In this document: positions 8,580-17,830 of the stretch, in pieces
How the letters are laid out: every line of letters begins with the position of its first letter
Position numbering within the stretch: position 1 is the stretch's first letter
From: Tychonema litorale BBK16
Lineage (GTDB): Bacteria > Cyanobacteriota > Cyanobacteriia > Cyanobacteriales > Microcoleaceae
Direction: 5' to 3'
Length of the DNA: 29,481 nt
NCBI RefSeq assembly: GCF_021648855.1
Contig: NZ_JAKJHX010000064.1
Location: 1 to 29,481 of the forward strand
Notes under the pieces: generated by a model
Database searches by the model: none
The model's input: the letters and a program-made list of their open reading frames with translations, nothing else
Told to the model about the DNA's origin: nothing
Translations under genes and position numbers: made by a program

Positions 8580-9047
8580 ATGTCTGAAAACTTGCCAAAA
8601 CAAACAGCGGATATAGAAACTATCGCCCCCAAACCCCATCTGATTGAAATTAACAAAGAAATCCGTGCATTGATTATAGACTACGCAATAGGAGCTGCAA
8701 TTCTGGGACTGAATCCGCTACCAGGAACTCTGACGGTAACGCTATTGGCTGCTAGTGTGTTGTTATTAAAAATGATGCGGGATATTGGGGCAAAATGGGG
8801 CTATCCAAAAGGTCAAGATCTGTTGGCGATCGGAGGTAATCTTTTCGGTGGTTTTGGTTCCTTTTGGATAGCCTTTATGGCTTGGTTATCAATGTATGTT
8901 GCGGGTTTATTTGTACCATTTATTGGTAGTTTTGCTGTAGCATTATCGCTGTTTGCACTCACTTGGAGAATTGGACAAGCAACGCATCTTTATTATGTGA
9001 GTGGCTCTCAAAATAGTAGATTTTTGAATGTAAAATCTAAAGTATAA
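8580..9047 (+). CDS. Small membrane protein, DUF697-like
   Basis: This 155-residue protein has a polar N-terminus (1-30), then AIGAAILGLNPLPGTLTVTLLAASVLLLKMMRDIG, which resembles the hydrophobic helix pair of DUF697-type proteins in which a Pro-containing turn (NPLPG) joins two segments. Two more membrane segments follow (GGFGSFWIAFMAWLSMYVAGLFV and GSFAVALSLFALTW). The function is not known. It starts 22 bases after the glycosyltransferase stop and ends 13 bases before the lipase gene, so the three are probably cotranscribed. The DUF697 resemblance is by eye and uncertain. Confidence 0.7.
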   Translation: MSENLPKQTADIETIAPKPHLIEINKEIRALIIDYAIGAAILGLNPLPGTLTVTLLAASVLLLKMMRDIGAKWGYPKGQDLLAIGGNLFGGFGSFWIAFMAWLSMYVAGLFVPFIGSFAVALSLFALTWRIGQATHLYYVSGSQNSRFLNVKSKV

Positions 9048-9060
9048 AATCTTTCAATTT

Positions 9061-10242
9061 ATGGCAAAGTATATTAGGTTTAAAATTACCCGCAGACAAT
9101 TATTACTCGGAGGATTTGCCGCAGCTTCCGCAGCGAGGGTAATACCTGAATATTTGCAAATAAAAAAAGAAAATGAACAAGTTTTAGCATTACTCAACGA
9201 AAGAGACACAGATAAATTTTTCCAACAAACTTTAGAAGCTGATGCTAAAAAAATCAATGAAGCCCGACTAATTCAAGCATCTGTCAAGCTATCTCCGCCA
9301 CCGATTCCCTACAATCGTGAAATTTCTAAATTGTTGATTGAGTGCAGTAAACTAGCAACACAACAATATCTCAAAGGCAAAATAGAACCTAGTTATGATG
9401 GTGATATCAAATCACTACCAGCTTACACGACTAAGTTCAAAGGCTATACTCAAGTTACTGCACTTAAAGGAGTAGAAGCAAATATTTCAGAACGAGTTGA
9501 AGTAGATATTCCCCAGTCATCAACATCGCCAAATAGTGGAACAGATCCAATCGGAGAAAATGTAGATAATGCTCAGAAAGCAATTAAAAGTACCGCTAAA
9601 GAAGTAGTTAAAATAAAAAAGAAAATTCCGGTCTATTTTGGTTTTGTCCTGAGTTCAAAAAGTCATAATATTATTGTTTTTCGTGGTACACAGAGAACAG
9701 TTGAATGGGTACTTAATATTAATGCCGTTTATGCTATAAACGATCGCAAGGTTGCCAGTATGTCCTATGGCACTATTCATCCCGGTTTTTCAGCGATCTA
9801 CAGCGATATTTCCACTCAAACCCTTGAGGCTGCCAAAAAGCTGAATCCGTCGGTTCCTTGCTATCTATCGGGACACAGCTTGGGTGCTGCGATCGCAACT
9901 TTGGCTGCGATCGACATTGCAGTCAATATCCCTCGATTGCAAAAGCAGGTGCAGTTGTACACTTATGCTAGTCCTAGGGTAGGCGATCGCGTTTTTGCTA
10001 GGGAACACAATCGAGTCGTTCCCAACAGCTATCGCGTGGTAAATTTGGCTGATGCCATTACCCTTGTACCTTTTACGGTATTCTTTAAAACTGAATATGT
10101 CCACGTTGGTGAAGAGTGGGCTTTTTTGGCGCAAAACGGGGATGTGATGCCAAATCATGTGGTGGATACTTACAAAAGTGCGATCGACAAACAAGCTGAG
10201 ACAAATCAACCGCGAAATTATCCCAATTCAGGGTTAAAATAG
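9061..10242 (+). CDS. Lipase, class 3 family (alpha/beta hydrolase)
   Basis: The 393-residue protein carries the class 3 lipase core in its C-terminal half: IIVFRGT (oxyanion strand, about 204-210), the nucleophile elbow GHSLG with Ser273, RVVNLADAITLVP with the probable catalytic Asp331, and NHVVDTY with the probable His366. It should hydrolyse acyl esters such as glycerolipids. The N-terminus TRRQLLLGGFAAASAA looks like a twin-arginine signal or an anchor, implying export to the thylakoid lumen or periplasm. Residues about 140-190 form a polar, Ser/Lys-rich insertion before the core. It is the last gene of the 7043-10242 cluster. Confidence 0.88.
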   Translation: MAKYIRFKITRRQLLLGGFAAASAARVIPEYLQIKKENEQVLALLNERDTDKFFQQTLEADAKKINEARLIQASVKLSPPPIPYNREISKLLIECSKLATQQYLKGKIEPSYDGDIKSLPAYTTKFKGYTQVTALKGVEANISERVEVDIPQSSTSPNSGTDPIGENVDNAQKAIKSTAKEVVKIKKKIPVYFGFVLSSKSHNIIVFRGTQRTVEWVLNINAVYAINDRKVASMSYGTIHPGFSAIYSDISTQTLEAAKKLNPSVPCYLSGHSLGAAIATLAAIDIAVNIPRLQKQVQLYTYASPRVGDRVFAREHNRVVPNSYRVVNLADAITLVPFTVFFKTEYVHVGEEWAFLAQNGDVMPNHVVDTYKSAIDKQAETNQPRNYPNSGLK

Positions 10243-10249
10243 TCTGGAT

Positions 10250-10299
10250 TTGGCGATTGAAATTGGCGATTGAAATATGGGCAACCACGGGGATTGCCC
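10250..10299. repeat. 13-base direct repeat and GGGCAA...TTGCCC hairpin
   Basis: Two copies of ttggcgattgaaa lie in tandem (10250-10275), followed by gggcaa (10279-10284) pairing with ttgccc (10294-10299). The hairpin type is common in cyanobacterial spacers and may help end the lipase transcript. Confidence 0.5.
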
Positions 10300-10383
10300 C
10301 TAAAGAAACAAAGTCTGGGCAGATAGATTAATTAATTTAATATCCTGTTCCAGATTTATTAGTCCTCGACCATATTTATTGTG

Positions 10384-10404
10384 GAACAGGCAGGATGCCT
10401 GTTC
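10384..10404. repeat. GAACAGGCA hairpin, copy 1
   Basis: gaacaggca and tgcctgttc form a perfect 9-bp stem with a 3-base loop (gga). It lies 4 bases beyond the leftward trmB stop codon and may act as a terminator stem, although no T-run follows. A near copy occurs at 22382-22402. Confidence 0.6.
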
Positions 10405-10408
10405 AAGA

Positions 10409-11056
10409 CTAGCTTTTCTGGAGATGTTTATGATATAATGCGCGATAAATTGGTTCACCACGTTTTAGTCTACCAATTTCTCTTTCAGTCGCCACCGGCA
10501 GGGGATTTTCTGCTAACCATTCGCCATCGTTTTGACGCTGAAAACTAGGGTGAGATGAAAAGCGATCGCACATTTCTCTTTCTACTTCTTCAATATCAGA
10601 TTGAATAAAAACTTCGCCACCAATTCCCAGATAATTAGCCAAATCATCGACTAATTCCGGTTGTACAACCCGCCGTTTATGGTGTTTATTTTTGAACCAA
10701 GGATCGGGAAATTGAATGCTAACTCGCTGCAAAATACCTGGGGGCAAAGTTTCTAAAATTGGCTTCATGGAACTATTCGCATTACAAAACAAATAGTGCA
10801 GATTTGTCAAGCCTTTTTCGTCCCGCCAAACATTCGCTTCCTCTACCAGAGGTTCCCGAATTTCTAATCCGAGAAAATTCCAGTCTGTTTGGATTTGCGC
10901 CATGTGCCACAAAAACCGTCCCCTTCCACAACCGATATCTAAATGCAGTGGTAAATTTAAGTCAGTATAGATTTTCGTCCAATCGGGAGGACTTGCTGAT
11001 GCTTGATATCTCATCGATAGGGGATTGACGTGTTCCCGAACTCTCACTCTTGCCAA
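10409..11056 (-). CDS. trmB: tRNA (guanine-N7-)-methyltransferase (TrmB), TTG start
   Basis: TrmB methylates N7 of G46 in the variable loop of tRNAs using S-adenosylmethionine. The 215-residue protein has the SAM site [11 protein letters not shown] (about 39-49), GLEIRE (63-68), and the catalytic and tRNA-binding stretch [15 protein letters not shown] (115-129), then PVATEREI near the C-terminus. The first codon reads TTG (complement of 11054-11056), preceded by AGGAGA about 10 bases upstream. The sequence [13 protein letters not shown] directly after it matches the usual cyanobacterial N-terminus, which supports this rare start. The next ATG (inside NPLSM) would remove conserved residues. 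Confidence 0.94.
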   Translation of the reverse strand: MARVRVREHVNPLSMRYQASASPPDWTKIYTDLNLPLHLDIGCGRGRFLWHMAQIQTDWNFLGLEIREPLVEEANVWRDEKGLTNLHYLFCNANSSMKPILETLPPGILQRVSIQFPDPWFKNKHHKRRVVQPELVDDLANYLGIGGEVFIQSDIEEVEREMCDRFSSHPSFQRQNDGEWLAENPLPVATEREIGRLKRGEPIYRALYHKHLQKS

Positions 11057-11084
11057 TTTTGCTGTCTCCTAAAAAAATTTGTTC

Positions 11085-11147
11085 GTAGTCAGGAATGTAA
11101 GTCCTGATTCGCTAAAGTTCATAGAGAGGACTTGCATTCCTCACTAC
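11085..11147. repeat. Inverted repeat, possible MITE-like element
   Basis: The 21-base arms 11085-11105 (gtagtcaggaatgtaagtcct) and 11127-11147 match as inverted copies with only two mismatches around a 21-base centre. This is a very stable stem between trmB and the Uma2 gene, of a type often dispersed in filamentous cyanobacteria. There is no coding potential. Confidence 0.75.
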
Positions 11148-11170
11148 AAACCGGATATAATTACTGTACC

Positions 11171-11890
11171 TTAAGCTTCTGGTTCAATGCCTGCTGCTCT
11201 TAATTGTGCGGAAAGTCGATCGCCCCGATGCCTTTCCCTTTCCACCATCTCTGCTCCCCACAATAACATTTGTCCGCTCTCATCCCACCAACGCAACCAA
11301 TATCCGTTTCTTTCAGCTTTTGTTCCCTGCCAAACACCCAGAAATAGCCCAACTCCCGGAATCCAATAACGATTATTTGCATCGGGTTGCTGTTTTTTAT
11401 AGTCTGCTGGTGAACTCAAATGATATACTTTTAAATATCCGATCGCAGGTTGAAAAATTACATAGATTGGAGCTTCCAATATTTGTTCGTAAAAATGCCA
11501 TTTTCCGGGGAGATAAGTTGGTTTTGCAGAATATTCATCCTGATAACTAGGAGGATTATCTGGCAAAAACTCCATGACAAGTGCCGGAATGTCTCCTTCT
11601 AAGTTGGGAGTATAACTGCGGCGAATTTCTCCATCGGGAAGGGGCTGTACGTTTGTGGCATAAAACAGATCGGGAGTTTTTATAACTAGCTTATCGTTGA
11701 AAGTTACACAAATCGCCAGATGAGACGCAACTAATGTTCCCTCCAAAATTAGCCCCGCAATTTCTAAGCTTTCCCGTAAGGCGGCGGCCAGCAAAGGCTG
11801 ATCGATATCTTGCAGGGGTTGCTCGTCCAAAATGAAATTTTTGGGCAATTTTTCCCAGGATATTTTGAATTGCATGGGATTGAATGTCAT
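11171..11890 (-). CDS. Uma2-family (DUF820) putative endonuclease
   Basis: Uma2 proteins have a PD-(D/E)XK nuclease fold and are greatly expanded in cyanobacteria; their role is unproven. In this 239-residue member the core strands are visible: KTPDLFYA (D74) and PALVMEFLPDN (E107), followed by the KWHFYEQILEAPIYVIFQP helix-strand and a C-terminal ERERHRGDRLSAQLRAAGIEP tail seen in one Uma2 subgroup, where it may form a coiled coil. The residue after the catalytic Glu is Phe rather than the usual Val. The gene is leftward, between trmB and csaB. A second family member lies at 22409-23047. Confidence 0.85.
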   Translation of the reverse strand: MTFNPMQFKISWEKLPKNFILDEQPLQDIDQPLLAAALRESLEIAGLILEGTLVASHLAICVTFNDKLVIKTPDLFYATNVQPLPDGEIRRSYTPNLEGDIPALVMEFLPDNPPSYQDEYSAKPTYLPGKWHFYEQILEAPIYVIFQPAIGYLKVYHLSSPADYKKQQPDANNRYWIPGVGLFLGVWQGTKAERNGYWLRWWDESGQMLLWGAEMVERERHRGDRLSAQLRAAGIEPEA

Positions 11891-11906
11891 GGTATTTTAC
11901 CTCTTT

Positions 11907-12950
11907 CTAGGATTGTTGAAGGGCGGCTCGCAAGACTTCTTGATGAAAGAGCGATCGCCCTACTATAAATTTTATCCTGTCTGGCGATAATGCGTCGCCA
12001 TTGGCGTAGTGTTCGATCCAGGTTTTGCTGATTAAATATGGATCTTCTGGCAATTCTGATAATAAGTATCCCGGCATTTCTAACTCGTCCATCAACTGAC
12101 TAACTTTGGGATCGTAGCTGAGGGCAAAACAGCGACATTCTTCGGATGCAGCCATAATTAAACTATGGTAGCGCATCCCGATCGCCATTTCGACTCCCCG
12201 GAACACTCCTTTCAATTTCCTCGGATCGTCTAAACTCAGAATACGACTCCTTTTCGGCAGTGCTTCGTGCAAATGCTTGGCAATTTCTAAGTCATGAGAT
12301 GCTTGAAAAGGCAGGAGCAAAATTAAGGTGCGAGTGGCTTTTTGAAAGTCAACTAAAGCTTGAGTTAAGATTGACAAACGGGCAGGAGTTAGTGTAGGAT
12401 GCGATCGCAAACAAACCGCAACTCTCGGCGCTGGCAAATCCCACAAACCAGACACGGGCGAATTTTTCAAAGCCCACACGGGATCGGGTGCTAAAGTAAA
12501 GGGGATTTCCCAATCTGTAAGTAAAGTAGCTGAGCCTTTATCGCGCACGCTAACGGCACTACATCCAGCAAAACACCTCTGAGATAACTTACGGGTAATT
12601 TCTCGATTCAATGGCCCAATTCCCTGAGCCCAGGCAATAGTTTTTAATCCCATCTGTTGCGCTAATCCCATCAAGCCGCCATAATAAAACGGGCTGATCA
12701 TGCTAGTAGCGTCTTGGATTAAACTACCGCCGCCCCAGATTAGTGCGTCGGAGGTGCGGAGTGCTTCGAGGACTTGAAAGGCATTCATGCGATCGCGCGT
12801 AGCTACCCCATAACGTTGATTTGTCTCGACAGGATTACCAGAAAGGACGATCGGTGTCACACCATCTGGTAACATTTGCAATAACGATGCCAGTAGCGCC
12901 TCGTCGCCACCGTTGCCTTTACCGTAATAGCCACACAAAATTGCTCGCAT
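11907..12950 (-). CDS. csaB: Polysaccharide pyruvyl transferase CsaB
   Basis: CsaB-type enzymes add a pyruvate ketal from phosphoenolpyruvate to a cell-wall polysaccharide; in Bacillus this makes an anchor for S-layer-homology domain proteins, and a similar surface role is likely here. The 347-residue protein begins RAILCGYYGKGNGGDEALLASLL, the characteristic glycine-rich start, then DALIWGGGSLIQD, KTIAWAQGIGPL, VSVRDKGSATLL and, near the C-terminus, GMRYHSLIMAA with the conserved His. GAAGAG lies upstream of the ATG. It is 16 bases upstream of the Uma2 gene on the same strand, so cotranscription is possible. Confidence 0.92.
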   Translation of the reverse strand: MRAILCGYYGKGNGGDEALLASLLQMLPDGVTPIVLSGNPVETNQRYGVATRDRMNAFQVLEALRTSDALIWGGGSLIQDATSMISPFYYGGLMGLAQQMGLKTIAWAQGIGPLNREITRKLSQRCFAGCSAVSVRDKGSATLLTDWEIPFTLAPDPVWALKNSPVSGLWDLPAPRVAVCLRSHPTLTPARLSILTQALVDFQKATRTLILLLPFQASHDLEIAKHLHEALPKRSRILSLDDPRKLKGVFRGVEMAIGMRYHSLIMAASEECRCFALSYDPKVSQLMDELEMPGYLLSELPEDPYLISKTWIEHYANGDALSPDRIKFIVGRSLFHQEVLRAALQQS

Positions 12951-13025
12951 TTCTACTCTTCGTTTATTATGGAGAATCTAACTATTACCATATCTAATTG
13001 TTGCGATTCATAAATTATTTTAACA

Positions 13026-13062
13026 GTCAACGGTCAACAGTCAACAGTTAACCGTCAACTGC
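13026..13062. repeat. Short direct repeats, CAGTCAAC/GGTCAAC units
   Basis: About five loosely repeated units such as agtcaacggtcaacagtcaac lie between the divergent csaB and DUF2499 genes. This is a common spacer repeat in filamentous cyanobacteria. Confidence 0.6.
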
Positions 13063-13101
13063 CTTAAACTAATAAATACATTTTCCTTAAGAATACAAAA
13101 A

Positions 13102-13410
13102 ATGCACGCTTTATCAATTCCTACCTGGATTATTCATATTTCTAGCGTCATCGAGTGGATTGCCGCCATCTGGTTAATTTGGACTTACGGCGAAGTCACC
13201 CAAAATCGCGCTTGGTGGGCCCTTTCCTTCGGGATGTTACCCGCCCTCGTTAGTGCTATGTGCGCCTGTACCTGGCACTATTTTGATAACTCTCCAGCCC
13301 TAGAATGGATCGTTACCCTACAAGCCGCGATGACTCTGATCGGTAATTTTACTCTATGGGCGGCTGCTTGGTGGATTTGGCGATCGGCTCAGCAGTCAGT
13401 TGACAGTTGA
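13102..13410 (+). CDS. ycf49: DUF2499 (Ycf49-like) membrane protein
   Basis: The 102-residue protein is almost wholly hydrophobic, with about three membrane segments (IIHISSVIEWIAAIWLIWTYG, ALSFGMLPALVSAMCACTWHYF and WIVTLQAAMTLIGNFTLWAAAW). ALSIPTWIIHISSVIEW and the Trp/His-rich CTWHYFDN are typical of the DUF2499 family found in cyanobacteria, some algal plastid genomes (ycf49) and plant nuclear genomes. No function is established. It lies 116 bases upstream of dnaE on the same strand, while a DUF3593 gene lies on the other side of dnaE. Confidence 0.85.
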   Translation: MHALSIPTWIIHISSVIEWIAAIWLIWTYGEVTQNRAWWALSFGMLPALVSAMCACTWHYFDNSPALEWIVTLQAAMTLIGNFTLWAAAWWIWRSAQQSVDS

Positions 13411-13492
13411 TATTTGTCAGTAATAAATCCCTATTCCCTATTCCCAATGGAGTCCCATTTTATTTTATCTTTCTCTATCCGGATGGTGTACA

Positions 13493-13522
13493 ATCTAAAA
13501 TCTAAAATCTACAATCCAAAAT
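13493..13522. repeat. TCTAAAA heptamer tandem in the dnaE leader
   Basis: tctaaaa units with variants (tctacaa, tccaaaa) repeat about four times and end five bases before the dnaE ATG. They occupy the place where a ribosome-binding site would be expected, and none is visible. Confidence 0.7.
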
Positions 13523-13526
13523 CGCT

Positions 13527-16500
13527 ATGTCCTTCGTTGGTTTGCACATTCACAGCGATTATAGCCTGCTAGACGGCGCGTCTCAGCTACAACAGCTAGC
13601 TGAACGGGCGGTGGAATTGGGGATGCCCGCGATCGCACTTACAGACCACGGCGTGATGTATGGTGCGATCGAGCTAATCAAAGTTTGTAGAAATAAAAAT
13701 ATCAAGCCCATCATTGGCAATGAAATGTATGTCGTCAACGGCGACATCGAAGTCAAAGTTCGAGGTAGAAGAAAATACCATCAAGTTGTTTTAGCGAAAA
13801 ACACCCAAGGTTATAAAAACTTAGTTAAACTCACCACAATTTCCCATTTAAAAGGAATGCCCGAAAGAGGTATTTTTGCCCGTCCTTGCATCAACAAAGA
13901 ACTCCTCAAACAATACTCCGAAGGTTTAATTGTTACCAGCGCTTGTTTGGGTGGCGAAGTTCCCCAAATGATTCTGCAAAACAAGCTAGATACTGCCCGC
14001 GAAGTTGCCAAATGGTATAAAGAAGTATTTGGAGAAGACTATTATATAGAAATTCAAGACCACGGTTCCCAAGAAGACCGCATGGTCAACGTTGAAATAG
14101 TCAAAATTGCCCGCGAATTAAAAATTCAAATAATTGCCACCAATGATTCTCACTATATTTCTTGCAACGATGTAGAAGCTCACGATGCTTTGTTGTGCAT
14201 CAACACCAACAAACTAATTGAAGAAGAAAAGCGAATGCGCTACAGCGGCACAGAATATCTGAAGTCGGCCGACGAGATGGCGCAACTGTTTCGAGACCAT
14301 TTGGATGATGAAACGATCAAAGAGGCGATCGAAACTACCCTAGAAGTAGCAAACAAAGTATCAAGATATGAGCTAACCGGAGAAGCTCGGATTCCCACAA
14401 TCCCAATTCCCCCAGAACATACTGCCGATACCTATGTAGAAGAAATATCTTGGCTAGGACTATTAGAAAGACTCAAATCCCGCACCAGAAATGAAATCCC
14501 CCCAGTCTACAAACAAAGACTAGAATATGAGCTAAAAATGATTCAGCAGATGGGTTTCTCTGAATACTTTTTAGTAGTTTGGGACTACATGAAATATGCT
14601 AGAGATAACAATATTCCCGTAGGGCCAGGACGTGGTTCTGCCGCAGGTTCTTTAGTTGCCTACGTCCTCAATATTACCAACATAGACCCGGTACACCACG
14701 GATTGCTATTCGAGAGATTTCTCAATCCCGAACGCAAATCGATGCCAGATATTGATAGCGATTTCTGCATAGAAAGACGCGACGACATGATTAAATACGT
14801 TACAGAAAAATATGGGACAGACCGCGTAGCGCAAATTATTACCTTTAACAGAATGACATCAAAAGCTGTCTTAAAAGATGTTGCCAGAGTTTTAGGTATT
14901 CCCTACAAAAAAGCCGATGAAATGGCAAAAATGATTCCCGTATCGCGGGGAAAACCGGAAAAACTCAAAGTAATGATTTCCGATGCAACACCTGCACCAG
15001 AATTTAAAGAAAACTATGAACATACGATTTGTACCAATGCAGAAACTGGCACTGATGTCCCAGTTCGTCAGTGGATTGATATGGCAATTCGCATTGAAGG
15101 AACTAACAAAACCTATGGTGTTCACGCGGCTGGTGTGGTAATTTCTTCCATTCCCCTTGATGAAATTGTACCCCTGCAAAAGAATAACGAAGGCTCTGTA
15201 ATCACTCAATATTTCATGGAAGACTTGGAATTTTTGGGGCTACTCAAAATGGACTTTTTGGGACTCAAAAATTTAACAACTCTCCAAAAAACCGTTGATT
15301 ATGTTAAGCAAACGCAAGATATAACTATCGATGCTGAAGGCTTACCTTCTGATATAGAACGCAGAGCTCAAGAGACATTTGTTAGGAACCACAAGTTGCC
15401 AGGTGATGTAGCCAAAACTTATCAACTATTAGAAAAAGGAGATTTAGAAGGTATTTTTCAACTAGAATCTTCTGGGATGCTTGATGTAGTTAAAAAAATC
15501 AAACCTTCCTGTCTGGATGATATTTCTTCTATTCTGGCGCTTTATCGTCCCGGCCCGCTGGATGCTGGTTTGATTCCACAATTTATCGATCGCAAACACG
15601 GTCGAGAGGTGGTTAAATATGACCATCCGTTATTAGAACCGATTTTAAAAGAGACCTATGGAACGCTTTGTTTCCAAGAGCAAATCATGCGGATGGCTCA
15701 AGATTTGGCGGGCTATTCTTTAGGTCAAGCTGACTTGCTGCGCCGCGCAATGGGCAAGAAGAAGGCTGATGAAATGCAGAAGCAAAAGGAAACATTTATT
15801 GATGGGGCAACTAAAAATGGTGTCGCTCAAAGAGTTGCCGAAGAGTTGTTCGGGCAGATGCTACAATTCGCTGAGTATTGTTTTAATAAATCCCATTCAA
15901 TGGCCTATGCCTATATCACTTATCAAACTGCTTATTTAAAGGCAAATTTTCCTGTTGAATATATGGCTGCACTGCTGACTGCTAATAGAGGCGATCAGGA
16001 GAAGGTACAGAGATATATTGCTAATTGTCTCAAGCTGAAGATTGATGTTGAGCCACCTGATATTAATGGTTCTGAACTTACTTTCACGCCATTGCCGATG
16101 GAGATGACAAAGGCGGAAAAACATAAGATTTTGTTTGGGATTTCGGCGGTGAAAAATGTGGGTGAGGGGGCAATTGAGAATATTTTGGAGGCGCGCAAGG
16201 AAGGGGGTGATTTTAAGTCTTTACCGGATTTGTGCGATCGCGTCAACCTCCATTCCGTCAACCGCCGCGCCTTGGAAGCATTGATTCAATGTGGAGCTTT
16301 TGACAAAATTTACAACAACCGTCAACAGTTAGTCAATGACCTGGAAGGGGTGATTAAATGGGCGCAAGACCGCAAAAAAGACCGAGAAACTGGTCAAGGT
16401 AATCTATTTGACTTGTTAGGTGACACGAGTTTTGGAAAAACGGCAAATAAGTATGAGTCTGCACCAAAATCTAGATTAGTAAAAAATTATGACACTCAGG

Positions 16501-17375
16501 AAAAATTACGTTTGGAAAAAGAATTGCTCGGTTTTTATGTATCAGAACATCCCCTGAAAAATCTGCTTCAAATGAACCAAGATCCAGATGTGGTGACTCT
16601 CGCACAGTTAGCAGATAAAAAGGGGAAAGTGTCAGTTATTGTCATGATTAACAATATCAAACTTGTCGTGACCAAGAAAGGCGATGCGATGGCAATTTTG
16701 CAATTAGAAGATTTGACGCATCAAATCAAAGCTGTTGTGTTTCCCAAGAGTTATGAAGAAGTTAAGCAGCATATTACAGAGAATGCTATCTTACAGATTA
16801 GTGGGAAAATTGAGAAAGATGGCGAGGAAATTCAGATTATTGTAGATACTGCAAAGCCAGTAGAAGTAGTTGAGGTTGTAGAGGAAATGGAGATGGTGCC
16901 ACCGGAAATAAAAACCCATTGGGTGCCAGTACCGATCAATATTGTACGATCGACAAAACCTGTGGAACTTTTAGAAATGGTGATTGTCAAGTTGACATCG
17001 CAGCAGATAAAAGATACGAAAAGTTTGAATTCCCTCAAAGCTATTTTACAAGAACTCTCAAATCGGGGAGGAGATGACAGCGTTTCGGTGGCGGGAATTG
17101 TCGTAGGTGAATATTCATGTCAACCCCTTCGCCTTAGCAGTCAATTGTGGGTACAAGATGGCGCAGAAACGGTCAGTCGTCTCAAATCTGCTGGATTTGA
17201 TGCTCGAATTTTTCCTCTCAACAATCATGGGGATGCTGTGATATTTCGAGAAATGCGCGAGCAACTAAATTTACACTCTTGGGCCAGTTGTTTACTTGAC
17301 ACCGATCGCGATCGCATTTCTAGCTATCTCAAATATCTCACACAATCATCACAAACCACAGCCCCTCCCTTTTAG
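13527..17375 (+). CDS. dnaE: DNA polymerase III alpha subunit, single uninterrupted chain
   Basis: This is the catalytic subunit of the replicative polymerase, 1282 residues. The PHP domain is first ([25 protein letters not shown]). The C-family polymerase core follows: [21 protein letters not shown] with D408 and D410, and [12 protein letters not shown] with D576, matching the three catalytic aspartates. Then come thumb and fingers ([36 protein letters not shown]), helix-hairpin-helix ([13 protein letters not shown]) and an OB fold ([28 protein letters not shown]). In many cyanobacteria dnaE is split by an intein at AEY/CFN; here [11 protein letters not shown] (Y784-C785) is continuous. Residues about 620-640 look like a small insertion, and about 200 residues follow the OB fold. 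Confidence 0.97.
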   Translation: MSFVGLHIHSDYSLLDGASQLQQLAERAVELGMPAIALTDHGVMYGAIELIKVCRNKNIKPIIGNEMYVVNGDIEVKVRGRRKYHQVVLAKNTQGYKNLVKLTTISHLKGMPERGIFARPCINKELLKQYSEGLIVTSACLGGEVPQMILQNKLDTAREVAKWYKEVFGEDYYIEIQDHGSQEDRMVNVEIVKIARELKIQIIATNDSHYISCNDVEAHDALLCINTNKLIEEEKRMRYSGTEYLKSADEMAQLFRDHLDDETIKEAIETTLEVANKVSRYELTGEARIPTIPIPPEHTADTYVEEISWLGLLERLKSRTRNEIPPVYKQRLEYELKMIQQMGFSEYFLVVWDYMKYARDNNIPVGPGRGSAAGSLVAYVLNITNIDPVHHGLLFERFLNPERKSMPDIDSDFCIERRDDMIKYVTEKYGTDRVAQIITFNRMTSKAVLKDVARVLGIPYKKADEMAKMIPVSRGKPEKLKVMISDATPAPEFKENYEHTICTNAETGTDVPVRQWIDMAIRIEGTNKTYGVHAAGVVISSIPLDEIVPLQKNNEGSVITQYFMEDLEFLGLLKMDFLGLKNLTTLQKTVDYVKQTQDITIDAEGLPSDIERRAQETFVRNHKLPGDVAKTYQLLEKGDLEGIFQLESSGMLDVVKKIKPSCLDDISSILALYRPGPLDAGLIPQFIDRKHGREVVKYDHPLLEPILKETYGTLCFQEQIMRMAQDLAGYSLGQADLLRRAMGKKKADEMQKQKETFIDGATKNGVAQRVAEELFGQMLQFAEYCFNKSHSMAYAYITYQTAYLKANFPVEYMAALLTANRGDQEKVQRYIANCLKLKIDVEPPDINGSELTFTPLPMEMTKAEKHKILFGISAVKNVGEGAIENILEARKEGGDFKSLPDLCDRVNLHSVNRRALEALIQCGAFDKIYNNRQQLVNDLEGVIKWAQDRKKDRETGQGNLFDLLGDTSFGKTANKYESAPKSRLVKNYDTQEKLRLEKELLGFYVSEHPLKNLLQMNQDPDVVTLAQLADKKGKVSVIVMINNIKLVVTKKGDAMAILQLEDLTHQIKAVVFPKSYEEVKQHITENAILQISGKIEKDGEEIQIIVDTAKPVEVVEVVEEMEMVPPEIKTHWVPVPINIVRSTKPVELLEMVIVKLTSQQIKDTKSLNSLKAILQELSNRGGDDSVSVAGIVVGEYSCQPLRLSSQLWVQDGAETVSRLKSAGFDARIFPLNNHGDAVIFREMREQLNLHSWASCLLDTDRDRISSYLKYLTQSSQTTAPPF

Positions 17376-17423
17376 AGATCAATTTGTCGATACAGGGACT
17401 GTCAGTCAATTTGGGATTGGTGA

Positions 17424-17711
17424 TTACTGTTTCGCTTTAATCACCGCCTCCCTAAAGCCTAAAACTACTAAAATATTGGCCAATGTCAAGAAAAATTCTG
17501 CTGAACCATGAAGCCAATCAACGTTGGCTAGGGATTCATTATAAGCAACTTTTGCATAAATTGCTGCGGGAATAGTCACTCCTACAAAAACTAGAGTACC
17601 ATAAAATCCAATCAAAGCTAAACGTGGCATCTTTCCCGATCGAGTCAAAAACCACAGAAATCCCAAGTAGGGAAATAGAGACAAAACAAATAAACTTTCC
17701 TTGGAAAACAT
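17424..17711 (-). CDS. DUF3593 membrane protein
   Basis: The 95-residue protein has three hydrophobic segments: SLFVLSLFPYLGFLWFL, ALIGFYGTLVFVGVTIPAAIYA and ASAEFFLTLANILVVLGF-like near the end. YLGFLWFLTRSGKMPRLALIGFYGTLVFVGVTIPA and DWLHGSAEFFLTLANIL fit the DUF3593 family, shared by cyanobacteria and plant chloroplasts. No function is established. It converges with dnaE, 48 bases from its stop. Confidence 0.82.
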   Translation of the reverse strand: MFSKESLFVLSLFPYLGFLWFLTRSGKMPRLALIGFYGTLVFVGVTIPAAIYAKVAYNESLANVDWLHGSAEFFLTLANILVVLGFREAVIKAKQ

Positions 17712-17830
17712 AAGTAATTGTTGATTGGTCAGCTCCTATGATAAATCAAAATTTCAAAATTATTCACGATAATTCCGAAATTTTAATAAAAACTATAACT
17801 CTGATAGATTTAGATGCACCCTTAACATAG

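Noticed and set aside
13527..17375. Intein inside dnaE
   Set aside because: All conserved polymerase motifs run without a Cys-led insertion or HINT-domain motifs.
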